Source: Natronobacterium haloterrestre (GTDB taxonomy: Archaea; Halobacteriota; Halobacteria; Halobacteriales; Natrialbaceae). Taken from it: DNA of 64,000 bases. Below the pieces are notes generated by a model. It was not told the DNA's origin. It did no database searches and worked only from the letters and a program-made list of their open reading frames with translations. Location of the stretch: the NCBI RefSeq assembly GCF_900112205.1, contig NZ_FOKW01000015.1, forward strand, positions 20,632 to 84,631, in the 5' to 3' direction. Shown piece after piece: positions 45,901 through 56,439 of this stretch (positions within the stretch are counted from its first letter, which is position 1; each line of letters begins with the position of its first letter). The translations under genes were made by a program, and so were the position numbers.

Positions 45901-47325
45901 TCAGCCCTCCAGGTCTTCGTAGCGCGCCTCGAGGTCGATCATCGGCTCGGGGTAGTCGACGCCCGGCCGGACGCCGTACTCGGCTCGCTCGCCCTCGCTC
46001 AGTTTCCAGGGCCTGTGGACGGCCTCGAGCGGCAGCCCCTCGAGTTCGGGCAGCCAGGTCGTCACGTACTCGCCGTCGGGGTCGTAGTACTCGGCCTGGG
46101 AGAGGACGTCGAAGTAGTTGTCCCGGGAGTCGTTCCCCACGCCGGCCTGGTAGGCCCAGTTGCCCCAGTTCGAGGCGACGTCGTAGTCGACGAGTCGATC
46201 CTCGAAGTACGCCGCTCCCCAGCGCCAGTCGATCCCGAGCGCGTCGGCGAGAAACGAGGCGACGTTCTGTCGGCCGCGGTTCGACATGTATCCCGTCCGA
46301 TTCAGCTCCCGCATGTTCGCGTCGACGAAGGGGATTCCAGTCTCGCCGTTCGCCCACCGATCGAACGCCTCGCGGTCGCGTTCCCACGCTTTTTCGACGT
46401 CTCGGATCCCGTTCGGGTGGAAAAACCGCGAGCCGTGCTTGCAAAACTGGAACTGGAAGAAGTCCCGCCAGAGGAGTTCGAAGACGAGCCAGTAGGTGTC
46501 TTCGTTCGAGACCCGCTCGTCCTCGTACCGACGAACCTCCTCGTGGATCCACCGCGGCGAGAGACACCCCGCCGCCAGCCACGGCGAGAACTTCGAGGAG
46601 TACGCCGCACCAAGCAGCCCGTTTCGCGTCTCTTTGTACTCTCGCAGGTGATCTCCCTCCCAGACGTACTCCTCGAGGCGGCGTTTGCCGGCCGGTTCGC
46701 CGCCCTCGAACCGCAGGACGGCCCGGTCGTCGCCCGTCGGCGCCTCGAGGCCGTACTCGGACATCGTCGGGACGTCGCCGGCGGGCAGGTCCGGCGTCGG
46801 AACCGCGTCCGGGGGCGCGACGAGGTCTCGAACCGAACACTCGCGTTCGACCTCCTTGCGCCACGGCGTGAACGTATCCTGCATCCGCTCGTAGGACGTC
46901 GGAAGGTCAGAGACGTGATACAGCGTGTGGGTCCAGCGGCGCTCGAACGAGACGTCCTCGGGAAGGGCCTCTCGAACCCCAACCTCGGTCTCGAGTTCCT
47001 CCGTCGCCGGCTTCGTCTGTGCGTAGACGGCATCGGCGTCGACGCGACCCGCGACCTCGGGAAGGACCGTCTCCGGTCGACCCCGTCTGACGAACAGGTC
47101 GCCGCCACGCTCCCGGAGTCCCGCTCGTAACTCGAGCAGCGACTCCCGGCGGAACCTCGCGCGGTGAGCCCCGATCTTTTCGGTTCCGTACCCCGTCTCG
47201 CCGCGCTTCCGGGGATCGACGACGTAGAGCGGCACGACCTCGTCCGCCGCGGTGACCGCGTCGGCGAGCGTCGGATTGTCCGTGATCCGGAGATCGTCCC
47301 GGAACCAGACGACGGCGGTTTCCAT
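45901..47325 (-). CDS. phr: Cryptochrome-DASH-type photolyase
   Basis: A 474-residue flavoprotein. The N-terminal photolyase domain (VVWFRDDLRITDNPTL) is followed by the FAD-binding domain: SSKFSPWLAAGCLSPRWI, then NEDTYWLVFELLWRDFFQFQF and NANMRELNRTGYMSNRGRQ-type and SNWGNWAYQAGVGND motifs. The combination of YWLVFELLWRDFF and GNWAYQAGVGND marks the Cry-DASH branch, which repairs cyclobutane dimers mainly in single-stranded DNA or acts as a blue-light sensor. ATG at 47323-47325 starts the conserved N-terminus; the frame continues upstream without family similarity. Bat-like gene at 47509 is divergent. Confidence 0.93.
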   Translation of the reverse strand: METAVVWFRDDLRITDNPTLADAVTAADEVVPLYVVDPRKRGETGYGTEKIGAHRARFRRESLLELRAGLRERGGDLFVRRGRPETVLPEVAGRVDADAVYAQTKPATEELETEVGVREALPEDVSFERRWTHTLYHVSDLPTSYERMQDTFTPWRKEVERECSVRDLVAPPDAVPTPDLPAGDVPTMSEYGLEAPTGDDRAVLRFEGGEPAGKRRLEEYVWEGDHLREYKETRNGLLGAAYSSKFSPWLAAGCLSPRWIHEEVRRYEDERVSNEDTYWLVFELLWRDFFQFQFCKHGSRFFHPNGIRDVEKAWERDREAFDRWANGETGIPFVDANMRELNRTGYMSNRGRQNVASFLADALGIDWRWGAAYFEDRLVDYDVASNWGNWAYQAGVGNDSRDNYFDVLSQAEYYDPDGEYVTTWLPELEGLPLEAVHRPWKLSEGERAEYGVRPGVDYPEPMIDLEARYEDLEG

Positions 47326-47508
47326 GTTCTCTCCAGGGAAACCGGGACCAAGTATCTGTGGCCCAACGGTGGAAACGGCCGGCGGGACGGCACCGTGATC
47401 GTTCGGCGGGGGGCGCTCGTCGGCATCCGAGTTCCTGGGCCCTCGAAAGCGGGTACCCGACTCGAGCACCCCATGCCATATTTTACCGGTCGGTGACGTT
47501 GGTACCCT

Positions 47509-48195
47509 ATGCTCCTTGCGGCCTTCCGGATCGAACTGGACGCCCTCGCTCTGGCGGACACTTTTGCTCGATTATCCGACCTGCAGATCGAGGCCCAACG
47601 GATCGCGGCTCACAGCACGAAGTGGACGATGCCCTGCATCTGGGCCAGTAACGTCGACTTCGACGAGCTCGATACGATGCTCGCGGACGATCCCTCCGTC
47701 GACGAAATCGTCGAAACGGCGGAGTTCAGCGGCGAAAAGTTCTACCAACTCGAGTGGAGCGACGAGATCGAAGCCCGGATCAACGCCTACCTGGATACTG
47801 AAGCGTCGATTCTCCACGCGGAGGCCACCGCTGACGGCTGGCGGCTCCGCATCCGCTTTGGCACTCGGGAACAGTTCGACGCGTTTCGGGCGATCCTCGT
47901 CGGAGAGGACTACGAGTTCACGCTCCTCGAACTCTCCCAGCCGGACGACCCGCGACACATGGGTGGGAAGCTGACGCCGGCCCAGCGCGAGGCGCTTCGC
48001 AAAGCGAAGGAACTCGGCTACTACAAGGTTCCCCGCGAGATTTCGACGCGCGAACTCGCCGACGAACTCGGGACGTCCCACCAGAACCTCTCGGAGCTCC
48101 TGCGCCGCGCGACGGACAACCTCATCGATGCGGCCGTTCAGACCACCGCCACGACCGATCCGGTTCGACGAACCGACGGAGAGGAGCGATCATAA
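47509..48195 (+). CDS. Bat-like HTH_10 regulator
   Basis: A 228-residue regulator. The N-terminal part (about 1-160) is the bacterio-opsin-activator sensor-like domain with WTMPCIWASNVDFDELDTML. The C-terminal HTH_10 domain (about 160-215) reads LTPAQREALRKAKELGYYKVPR, then DELGTSHQNLSELLRRA. It lacks PAS or GAF domains. A TATA-like CATATTTTACC at 47477 suits a leaderless start at 47509. It diverges from the photolyase, which it might control, but this is only positional. Confidence 0.88.
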   Translation: MLLAAFRIELDALALADTFARLSDLQIEAQRIAAHSTKWTMPCIWASNVDFDELDTMLADDPSVDEIVETAEFSGEKFYQLEWSDEIEARINAYLDTEASILHAEATADGWRLRIRFGTREQFDAFRAILVGEDYEFTLLELSQPDDPRHMGGKLTPAQREALRKAKELGYYKVPREISTRELADELGTSHQNLSELLRRATDNLIDAAVQTTATTDPVRRTDGEERS

Positions 48196-48312
48196 AGCAA
48201 CGCGTCCCCGACGACGCCGGCCTCACGAACCGGCCGTCACCCGGCTGTGGGCCGCCTCGAGAAGCACCGCCGAGCGCTCGCCGACACCCGGCGAGGGGAC
48301 GGGTCGCTCTCG

Positions 48313-49053
48313 CTATACGGACCGACAGCGGCGGTATTCGACTCCGTCGTCGGTCACGGCAGCCCGGAGCGTCGCCCGTGCGAGGTGACCGTTCCGGCGC
48401 ACGTACTGTTCTGGAACCAGTGGAAGGGGGACGGGACGAAAGCCATCCGTCCGCATGGAACGGAAGCTCGTGTATCGTCCGACCGTTTCCGCCCCTCTGC
48501 GGACGGACAGGTGTCCGTCGTCGCCGCGGCTGTACCGATACCGGAACGCCGTCGGCTCCGGGCCGGGACAACGTAACGCCCGGACGGACTCGAGAGTTGC
48601 AACGATCTCGCCGCCGGCCTCGAGAACGAGTTCGGGATCGTCGGTATCGGATGTCGGTTCCCGCCATTCGATTCGACCGGGGGTTCCGAGACAAGCGAAG
48701 CTGTCGTCGGTCAATCGAATCCGGCCCTCGACGTCGTAAAATCGCCTGCCATCGCCGGGGTTGGACGCGAGGAGGAACGGCGGTTCCAGGACGGCTCGCA
48801 GTTCGTCGTCCAGCCACTGGTCGGTGATGAGGACCGGAACGTGTCCCTGGTGGGCGGCGGTCGCGATTTTCGACCCGACCGTCAGCGGCGAACCGTCGGC
48901 CGGATAGACGAGATGGAGCGGCGCGTCGACGCCTGCCACCTCCGTCGGACCGTCGACGGCGACCGTCGCCTCGCCGTCGGACTCGAGCGTGAACCCCCGA
49001 TCCTCGAGGTCGGCTTCGACTGCGTTGCGACGGCGAGTGGCTGGATGGACCAT
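48313..49053 (-). CDS. Conserved haloarchaeal protein of unknown function
   Basis: A 246-residue protein. The N-terminal third forms an alpha/beta unit (VDAPLHLVYPADGSPLTVGSKIATAAHQGHVPVLIT), then a beta-rich half (RFYDVEGRIRLTDDSFACLGT, YRYSRGDDGHLSVRR). No catalytic or binding motif, signal or helix is evident. It seems a lineage-specific haloarchaeal family. It stands between a Bat-like regulator (convergent) and an SDR (divergent). Confidence 0.75.
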   Translation of the reverse strand: MVHPATRRRNAVEADLEDRGFTLESDGEATVAVDGPTEVAGVDAPLHLVYPADGSPLTVGSKIATAAHQGHVPVLITDQWLDDELRAVLEPPFLLASNPGDGRRFYDVEGRIRLTDDSFACLGTPGRIEWREPTSDTDDPELVLEAGGEIVATLESVRALRCPGPEPTAFRYRYSRGDDGHLSVRRGAETVGRYTSFRSMRTDGFRPVPLPLVPEQYVRRNGHLARATLRAAVTDDGVEYRRCRSV

Positions 49054-49182
49054 CGTTCAGGCTAGCCGGTCGAGGAGCATAAACTACTCTACCGGGAGAG
49101 GGTCGGGAGGAGGATGGTACGGTCGCCCCGAAGCTTGTGCATCCGATGCCACGCCGGTCCGGGACCGGACGGGTCGCCTCGA

Positions 49183-49200
49183 TTACTAGTATAATATCGC
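49183..49200 (+). promoter_or_regulatory. TATA-type promoter of the SDR gene
   Basis: ACTAGTATAATATCGC lies about 25-35 bp before the ATG at 49221; it fits a leaderless haloarchaeal promoter. Confidence 0.5.
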
Positions 49201-49220
49201 TGGCCCGTCTACCGGACGGT

Positions 49221-50027
49221 ATGCACGCCACGCTTACCGGGGCTGGTGGTGGGATCGGCCGGCTTGTCGCGACGCGACTCGCCGAGGCAGGACACGACGT
49301 CCTCGGCCTCGACCGCGATCCCGACCGACTCGATGCCCTCCCGGATGCGGTCGAAACCGTACGGGTGGACGTCCGGGACGAAATCGCCGTCCGGGAACTC
49401 CTTGCCGATCGACCGATCGACTGCGTAATCTCCGCGGTCGGCTGGTACGAACTCGGTGCGCTCGAGGACGTCTCGCCGGCGGCGTTTCGTCGTCATCTCG
49501 AGACGAACCTGACTGGGGTGCACACGGTCGTCCACGCAGCCATGCCGACGCTTCGCCGTCGGGAAGGACGAGTCGTCGCGCTCGGCTCGGTCGCGGGCAC
49601 CGTCGCGTTGCCGTACCACGGCCCCTACAGCGTCGCGAAGGCCGGGCTCGACGGATACGTCGATGCATTGCGGCGCGAGGTTTCCCAGCACGGCGTTACG
49701 GTCTCGCTCGTCGAACCCGGGCCCGCCAGAACGGGGTTGAACGAGCGGGCGACCGAGACGCTCGAGGACGACCGCCGACGCCGGGGGCCGTACGCCGAGC
49801 AGTACGCCGCGTTCGACGGCTATAGCCCGGAGAGTGTGCCGCCGGAGACCGTCGCCGAGACCGTCGTCGAGGCTGCCACGACCGGTTCGCCGCGCACCCG
49901 GTACCGGGTCGGGCGCCGCGCGCGCTGGCTCCCGTGGCTGGCGGCCGTGTTGCCGGATCCGCTGGCCGATCGGATCATCCGTTCCGGTCTGCCGGGTGGC
50001 CTGCTCGGTCGACTCGTCGACCGATGA
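49221..50027 (+). CDS. Short-chain dehydrogenase/reductase
   Basis: A 268-residue SDR. The cofactor motif is TGAGGGIG (residues 6-13), the DRDP after strand 2 favours NAD(H), the NAG motif is replaced by SAVGWYELG, and catalytic Ser123, Tyr136 and Lys140 (YSVAK) are present. The C-terminal extension (about 220-268) is hydrophobic and ends in VLPDPLADRIIRSGLPGGLLGRL, like lipid- or membrane-associated SDRs. ATG 49221 is consistent with the TATA box. Confidence 0.88.
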   Translation: MHATLTGAGGGIGRLVATRLAEAGHDVLGLDRDPDRLDALPDAVETVRVDVRDEIAVRELLADRPIDCVISAVGWYELGALEDVSPAAFRRHLETNLTGVHTVVHAAMPTLRRREGRVVALGSVAGTVALPYHGPYSVAKAGLDGYVDALRREVSQHGVTVSLVEPGPARTGLNERATETLEDDRRRRGPYAEQYAAFDGYSPESVPPETVAETVVEAATTGSPRTRYRVGRRARWLPWLAAVLPDPLADRIIRSGLPGGLLGRLVDR

Positions 50028-50066
50028 CCCGCACGAGACCCTCGACGGTCGGCCAGCGGATCGGCG

Positions 50067-50312
50067 TCACCCGCCGCGTTTCCGGTACCAGACGCGCTCC
50101 CCGATCGGCGACGCTCCGTCGTCGATATCCAACCGGCTGAGAACCAACTCACGAATCGCGAGCGTGACGGTGAGTTCTACCGTTTCCCCGTCCTCGGCCA
50201 GCACGGTGACGACGCAGTGCCCGTCCCGTTCGTCGATGGATTCGATAGTCCCCGTCGACCAGCGCTCGAGATCGTGGGTCGGCTTCCGGGCGTGAATGCG
50301 ATCGTGGTGCAT
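50067..50312 (-). CDS. Small conserved haloarchaeal protein (ends VWYRKRGG)
   Basis: An 81-residue protein starting MHHDRIHARKPTHDLERW at ATG 50310-50312. Its second half is a small beta barrel (SIDERDGHCVVTVLAEDG, then TVELTVTLAIRELVLSRL) and it closes in VWYRKRGG. I recognise it as a conserved haloarchaeal small protein without a known role. It converges with the SDR. Confidence 0.75.
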   Translation of the reverse strand: MHHDRIHARKPTHDLERWSTGTIESIDERDGHCVVTVLAEDGETVELTVTLAIRELVLSRLDIDDGASPIGERVWYRKRGG

Positions 50313-50490
50313 ACGGAGAGATGGAGCCCAGTCAGTGTCATCCTTTGTTCGGGGGCGGGTACCCGCTGCCGGTGGAAGGGACGGTACTGGCCGGAATTCC
50401 TCTGAACCACCATACACGGATCTGGCCTCTCTCCACGCCGGTTTCAGTTTCACTGTGGTTGGGTCGCTTATAGAAAGCACGAGGCGAAAA

Positions 50491-50510
50491 CCCACGGCTT
50501 TAGCCGTGGG
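50491..50510. repeat. Left-end hairpin of the third tnpB element
   Basis: CCCACGGCTTTAGCCGTGGG, about 88 bp before the tnpB start, is the left-end hairpin and resembles the right-end hairpin at 51832-51851. Confidence 0.75.
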
Positions 50511-50597
50511 ATGAAGCCGACAGCTGGGAATCAAACCACGCTCCAGTAGCAGGCCGACTCCCTAATTTTTAAGAATAACCCGTTCTACATATAAGAT

Positions 50598-51854
<1,257 letters not shown>

Positions 51855-51957
51855 CTCAAATAGGATACCGGGATGATACTGGGAGTAGAGCGGGAAACCC
51901 CGTCCCTGCCACGGGCATACCCCGTCATCCACCATCCACCATCCACCACCCACCATC

Positions 51958-52110
51958 ATGTCCACGACGAAGCCACCGTCCCTCGGTACGTGTCCGTTCT
52001 GCAGCGCCGGAATCGCGACGACCGACGTGATCCTCGAGTACGAAACGGAGACGGGACCGACGGTATACGCCGAGTGTCCCGAGTGCCGGGACGTCGTGAC
52101 CCCGCAGTAA
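51958..52110 (+). CDS. 50-residue zinc-ribbon protein A
   Basis: A 50-residue protein starting MSTTKPPSLGTCPFCSAG. It has two CxxC pairs (CPFC and CPEC) either side of a short beta hairpin (DVILEYETETGPTVYAE), typical of a zinc ribbon. It is followed 10 bp later by another 50-residue zinc-ribbon gene. Such micro-proteins are frequent in haloarchaea and affect metabolism or regulation; the role here is unknown. The codon bias (GC at third positions) supports translation. Confidence 0.7.
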   Translation: MSTTKPPSLGTCPFCSAGIATTDVILEYETETGPTVYAECPECRDVVTPQ

Positions 52111-52120
52111 CCGTCGGATC

Positions 52121-52273
52121 ATGCTGTTCGAAAACGTAAACCGGTTGCTCGCCCGGAGGACCCAGACAGCGGTCGTGTACGAGTGTCGACGCTGCGGAAC
52201 CTCCGTCGACGAGGATACCGAACGCTGCCCCGAATGCGACGCAGAAGCGATCGTCCGGCATCGGATCTCCTGA
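52121..52273 (+). CDS. 50-residue zinc-ribbon protein B
   Basis: A 50-residue protein starting MLFENVNRLLARRTQTAVVY. A rubredoxin-like zinc ribbon is formed by CRRCG and CPEC. The N-terminal amphipathic helix could mediate binding to a partner. It lies 10 bp downstream of zinc-ribbon A in the same direction, so the two are probably co-transcribed. Role unknown. Confidence 0.75.
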   Translation: MLFENVNRLLARRTQTAVVYECRRCGTSVDEDTERCPECDAEAIVRHRIS

Positions 52274-52397
52274 CGCGTACCCGCGGAATCCGACCGGGTT
52301 CGGCCGTCGTGGATCTTTCAGCCCTCGAAAGCGGGGGTAACGACACCTCCCGAGTCTGACGGTCGCTACTGGCTGTCGAGCGCGTTCGAAAACGGGC

Positions 52398-53585
52398 TCA
52401 GACGCCCAGCGCGCTGGCCACGTCGAGTAGGCCGTGTCCCTGTTCGTTCTCCTCGAGGCCGATGTCCTCCGCCGTCTCGTGAAGGCGGTTACGCGCTTCT
52501 TCGTTCGTGTAATCGTTGGACATCAGGTGCCCCGCCGCGCCCGCGACGTGGGGACAGGCCATCGACGTGCCCGAGAACGTATCGTAGCCACCGGGAACGG
52601 TCGAGTAGACGTCCTCGCCCGGTGCGGCGAGTTCGATCTCCGGCCCCGTCGAGGAGAAGTCGGCGAGGGCATCGGTGTCCGTGGTCGCGCTGACCGCGAC
52701 GACTTCCGGTTCCGCGGCCGGGTAGCTCACGCAGTCGGTACACGGACCGTCGTTGCCCGCTGCCGCGACGAGGAAGACGCCGCGTCCGTGGGCGTACGTG
52801 ACCGCGTCGGAGACGACGTCCGACTGGCTACCGCCGAGGCTCATGCTACAGACGTCCCACCCCTGATCGGCCGTATACTCGATCCCGGCCGCGATATCCG
52901 AGTAGGAGCCACTGCCGCCACAGTCTAACACCTTTACGGCGTGGAGCGTCGACTGTGTGGCGACGCCGACGACCCCGACGCCGTCGTCCGGTGCGACCGC
53001 CGTGCCCGCACAGTGGGTTCCGTGGTCGTTGTCGTCGTCCCACGGCTGGTTACACGCGTTGCCATTGCCGTCGACCTTACACGGCGGGCCGCCGCTCACC
53101 TTCTCGCCACACTGGACGAAGGCTTTCCCGGCACCCAGGACGTCCTGGAGCGCTTCGTGGTCCGAATCGATGCCGGTGTCGAGAATAGCGACGTCGGCCC
53201 CGTCACCCGTCTCACCGGCGTCGTGAGCATCGGGCGCCCCGACGCGATCGACGCCCCAGGGCGTTACCTGGTCGAACGCTTGCATCAGGCCGTTCTCTTC
53301 CACGTATCGGACGTTCGGATTCCGCCGAAGGCCGGATACCGCCTCCTGCGGAACCGTGATCGTCATCGCGTCGAACGCGAATTCCCGTCGTACCTCGTCC
53401 GCGGCTTCGACCGCCGCGTTTCGCCCGCGTCGATTCTCGAAACCGACGTTCACCTCGAGGAGTCCGTCCGACGTCGCCGCGGCGAGTCCGGTCATTCCGA
53501 CCCCGGCTACGGCACCCGAGGTGACCTGCAGGAGCGAGCGTCGACTGACGTGCGATTCGTCGTCGGGAGTGTTATTGTCTCGCAT
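52398..53585 (-). CDS. Halolysin-type subtilisin-like serine protease (S8), Tat-exported
   Basis: A 395-residue secreted protease. Tat signal SRRSLLQVTSGAVAGVG at residues 14-30; inhibitor-I9-like propeptide (about 42-105); S8 catalytic domain with Asp136 (VAILDTGID), His188 (DHGTHCAG) and Ser341 (GTSMACPH). Classical halolysins carry an extra C-terminal domain of about 100 residues; here the protein ends at the catalytic domain. Several extra Cys (CGEK, PPCK, ACNQ, GPCTDC) could form disulfides. Start ATG 53583-53585. Confidence 0.94.
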   Translation of the reverse strand: MRDNNTPDDESHVSRRSLLQVTSGAVAGVGMTGLAAATSDGLLEVNVGFENRRGRNAAVEAADEVRREFAFDAMTITVPQEAVSGLRRNPNVRYVEENGLMQAFDQVTPWGVDRVGAPDAHDAGETGDGADVAILDTGIDSDHEALQDVLGAGKAFVQCGEKVSGGPPCKVDGNGNACNQPWDDDNDHGTHCAGTAVAPDDGVGVVGVATQSTLHAVKVLDCGGSGSYSDIAAGIEYTADQGWDVCSMSLGGSQSDVVSDAVTYAHGRGVFLVAAAGNDGPCTDCVSYPAAEPEVVAVSATTDTDALADFSSTGPEIELAAPGEDVYSTVPGGYDTFSGTSMACPHVAGAAGHLMSNDYTNEEARNRLHETAEDIGLEENEQGHGLLDVASALGV

Positions 53586-53969
53586 TGCAACCAGTAGCTA
53601 TTGGTGAAAGTAATTAATATTTTTGTGTGTTTTCTGAACAGTGTTGCAGTGAAATCGGTTCTGTTCGACGGCGTCCGAGAACGCGAACGGCCAATGGTGC
53701 ACGGTAGAGTCCCGTTATCGGGAATTTCTTCCAGCGGCCTCTCGGGTTGGAGCCGTTCAGCAATATTGTTACTAATGCTACATACTTCGGTGTCGAGTGT
53801 CACAATCGGGATAGGTTACCGGAACAAAGGGATCAACTGGCCGGCGACCAAGAACCCGGAAAACGAGCGACGGCACGGACTCGGTCGCGGTCGGTTCCCC
53901 GCCGGCCGGGCTGGCAACGCTCGCCGATCCGGTCGACGGCTTCGGTTGATCGCTCGTCGACGGCGGGCG
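53586..53969. other. Intergenic stretch
   Basis: About 380 bp with an AT-rich left end (AAGTAATTAATATTTTTG at 53611-53628) that is the likely protease promoter. The rest shows no gene. Confidence 0.5.
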
Positions 53970-54224
53970 CTACGACAGTACCCTGGTGAGCACGTTTCGC
54001 TCCGCTCGCTGCAAGTGCTCGGTAACTGTGGACGAATCGAGTTCCAGTTCGGCGGCGACCTCCTCCGCAGTCGCCTCGCGGGGGACCTCGTAGTAGCCCA
54101 TATCGACGGCCGTTCGAATTCCCTCTAACTCCTGGATTCCCGCCTCCCGACCGAGGGCGAGCAGCGGCTCGAGCCCCATGGCCTCTAACGCCGACTCGCC
54201 GATGGAAACGGCCGCTTCTCGCAT
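53970..54224 (-). CDS. Stand-alone HTH_10 domain protein
   Basis: An 84-residue protein that is little more than the Bat HTH_10 DNA-binding domain: GIQELEGIRTAVDMGYYEVPREATAEEVAAELELDSSTVTEHLQRAERNVLTRVLS. The first 30 residues are helical. Full-length relatives have a sensor half before this; whether the gene is a trimmed remnant or a natural mini-regulator cannot be told. ATG 54222-54224. Confidence 0.72.
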   Translation of the reverse strand: MREAAVSIGESALEAMGLEPLLALGREAGIQELEGIRTAVDMGYYEVPREATAEEVAAELELDSSTVTEHLQRAERNVLTRVLS

Positions 54225-54375
54225 GACTCAGTGTACTCTTCGATCCGGTAAAACGCTGTGCCCAGTACGGTCTGCTGGGCTCGCCCGCTAGACCGGATAC
54301 TGTGCCGTCCGTTCGGAATCGGCGGAAACCGGACTGGACATGAGAGAGATCGATTCCGATAGCGCGCCGATGCCG

Positions 54376-55254
54376 TCAGGTGCGAAACTCCAGAAGCTCC
54401 AGATCCGAATCGACTACCGCTACCGCGGACCCGTCGTCGATCTCGATCTCGAGTTCGACGGCGAGCGGATCCGTCCGGCTGATTTCCGGCGCATCGAGCG
54501 TACACCAGTCGAGTTCCCAGAACGGCCTCTGCCGGACGTTCACGCCTGCGTCAGCGAACGCCGAGAGGATGCGAGTTCGAGTCGAGAGGAGCAATCCGAT
54601 CGGTGCACGGATCCCGGCCGGGCACTCGACACAGGTGCCGACGGCTGGGACGTCGTCGGGCCGTCTCGCCGCCGAGAGCCGGATTTCGAACGACACCGAA
54701 TGGGCGCAGAACGGACAGACCCCGTCGTCCGCCAGCCCGAAATAGGCCCGAGTCCGCCGGGCGAACGCGTCGACGAACTCCTCGAGGGAATACGCGGTCG
54801 CGGCGGCCGGCGGGAAATCGAACCCCGCCAGCCGTCGCTCACAGTCGGGACAGCGAACGACCCCCTCTCCCTCGCGATACCCGATCTCGACGGCGGTAGC
54901 GCCACAGCACCCACACCGCGAGTCGATCCGCTCGAACCGACGGCTCGCGCCGCTCTGTAAGGAGTTCGTGGCGAGCAGATCGGCCGCTCGCCTCCCCGGT
55001 TGGGTGAGGTCGTACCCCCGCTCCGACTTGGTTACGTACTCGTCTACGAGCTGTCGGAGGTGGTAGTTGAACTGTCCGCTGTCGGTAACGGATACCCGTT
55101 CGAACAGTTCGGTGTACTCCAGGGGAGGGTCTGCGGCGGCGAGAACGCGTAACATCTCGAGTCGTGTCGCGTTCGTGAGTCGGCCGAACGAGTCCGCCGG
55201 GTTCGTATGCCCCGAACCTTTCCTCCCCTCTGACATCCGATCCCGCCGTCCCAT
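54376..55254 (-). CDS. ArsR-like winged-helix regulator with zinc-ribbon region (paralogue 3)
   Basis: A 292-residue protein with the layout of 17279-18181 and 24139-25062: winged helix (DSGQFNYHLRQLVDEYVTKSERG), then CGCCG and CPDC pairs, a CPFC pair and CVEC, and a beta-rich end. ATG at 55252-55254 (or 55234-55236) is chosen; the upstream part of the frame reads through a repeat shared with 56361. It is divergent from a HAD-GNAT-IMPase group. Targets unknown. Confidence 0.83.
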   Translation of the reverse strand: MGRRDRMSEGRKGSGHTNPADSFGRLTNATRLEMLRVLAAADPPLEYTELFERVSVTDSGQFNYHLRQLVDEYVTKSERGYDLTQPGRRAADLLATNSLQSGASRRFERIDSRCGCCGATAVEIGYREGEGVVRCPDCERRLAGFDFPPAAATAYSLEEFVDAFARRTRAYFGLADDGVCPFCAHSVSFEIRLSAARRPDDVPAVGTCVECPAGIRAPIGLLLSTRTRILSAFADAGVNVRQRPFWELDWCTLDAPEISRTDPLAVELEIEIDDGSAVAVVDSDLELLEFRT

Positions 55255-55320
55255 ACCCCCGTCCACGAGCGGACCGGTGATAACTCTGAAGAACGAGACC
55301 GAAACGAACGGCGAAACCCG

Positions 55321-55368
55321 GTTCGCTTCACCGCCGGTGGGAAGGCAATTTCTCCAAACGGATTTGAC
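55321..55368. repeat. 48-bp repeat, copy A (before HAD gene)
   Basis: Aligns with 56361-56408 at an offset of exactly 1040 bp with about seven mismatches in 48. Both copies contain CACCGCCG and ATTTCTCCAAACG and end in ATTTGAC about 32-35 bp before a start codon, so they may be promoter or operator sequences. Confidence 0.7.
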
Positions 55369-55402
55369 ACTCCCCACATCAGTTATCTCCCGGAAGTAAT
55401 CG

Positions 55403-56098
55403 ATGCGTTCCCAAACACGGGCCCACTACGAGGCCGTCATTTTCGACCTGGACAGGACCCTCATCGAACACGATCAGGACCCGACGGAGCTGTTTCTCGC
55501 CGCCTGTTTCGCGGCCGGCATCGAACCGTTTTGCGGAGCGGAGACGCTGGAACTCGCAGCCGAGGTCGTCCGACAGCGGTCGGCCGCGCTGGACGCCGAA
55601 ACGTACGAGCGTCGGGTATTCGAAACTGCGGCGGCGGCCACAGGTACCGAAATACCCGCCGGCGACCTCGTCCGAGCGTACGACGATGCGCTGGACAACG
55701 GCGCAGTCTCCCTCCGGCCGGGAGCAGACGCCGCTCTTGCGGCGGCAACGAACCGTTCTACCGCTATCGTGACGAACGGACCGGCGGACACCCACACGAC
55801 GAAACTCGAGGCAGCCGGATTGACGGGACGGGTCGACGCGGTCGTCTACGGGACCGACACGTCGCGGGTGAAACCCGCCCGTGAGCCGTTCGAACTGGCT
55901 CTGGAACGACTCGAGGTGGAACCCGACGAGGTGCTGAAAGTCGGGGACTCCCTCTCCAAGGACGTCAAGGGGGCGAACGCCCTCGGGATCGATACGGCGT
56001 GGATTCCGTTCGACGACCGGGATCGAACGGCGGCCGATCCGGAGCCGACGTATACGATTTCGTCCCTGTCGGACCTCCCCGATCTCCTCACCGGCTAA
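55403..56098 (+). CDS. HAD-superfamily hydrolase
   Basis: A 231-residue HAD phosphatase. Motif I is FDLDRTL (Asp15 nucleophile, Asp17), motif II is STAIVTNGP, motif III the Lys in SRVKPAREPF, and motif IV GDSLSKDVKGA. Cap type C1. Substrate unknown (phosphoglycolate-, haloacid- or nucleotide-phosphatase-like). Start ATG 55403 follows the repeat A by 35 bp. Confidence 0.9.
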   Translation: MRSQTRAHYEAVIFDLDRTLIEHDQDPTELFLAACFAAGIEPFCGAETLELAAEVVRQRSAALDAETYERRVFETAAAATGTEIPAGDLVRAYDDALDNGAVSLRPGADAALAAATNRSTAIVTNGPADTHTTKLEAAGLTGRVDAVVYGTDTSRVKPAREPFELALERLEVEPDEVLKVGDSLSKDVKGANALGIDTAWIPFDDRDRTAADPEPTYTISSLSDLPDLLTG

Positions 56099-56439
56099 CT
56101 ATCACGCACGGGCCGTAACTCGACGGACTGCGTCGTGACCACGGACGCACTCGAGGCCGCGTTCGTAGACGTGGGGAAAGGTCGACGCGAGACGCGACGC
56201 CGGCGAGACGATCGCTGTCTCCCGGTTCGAGAGGCGGTGGTGCGATGAACTCGGTCATCCCTTCTCGACTACGCAGCACATATTTCGGCTACATGAAATG
56301 TCGGGGTAGCAGTAACGGATCTCCACTATTCGCCCGGTCCCACAGCGGGTGACGGAACCGGTTCATTTCACCGCCGATGGGAAGGGGATTTCTCCAAACG
56401 AATTTGACGATCCCGTCTGGACGATGATACGAGACTGCC
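56099..56439. other. Intergenic stretch with repeat copy B
   Basis: About 340 bp. Apart from the repeat at 56361-56408 no gene is evident. Confidence 0.5.
56361..56408. repeat. 48-bp repeat, copy B (before GNAT gene)
   Basis: Second copy of the element described at 55321-55368, ending 32 bp before the ATG at 56440. Confidence 0.7.
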
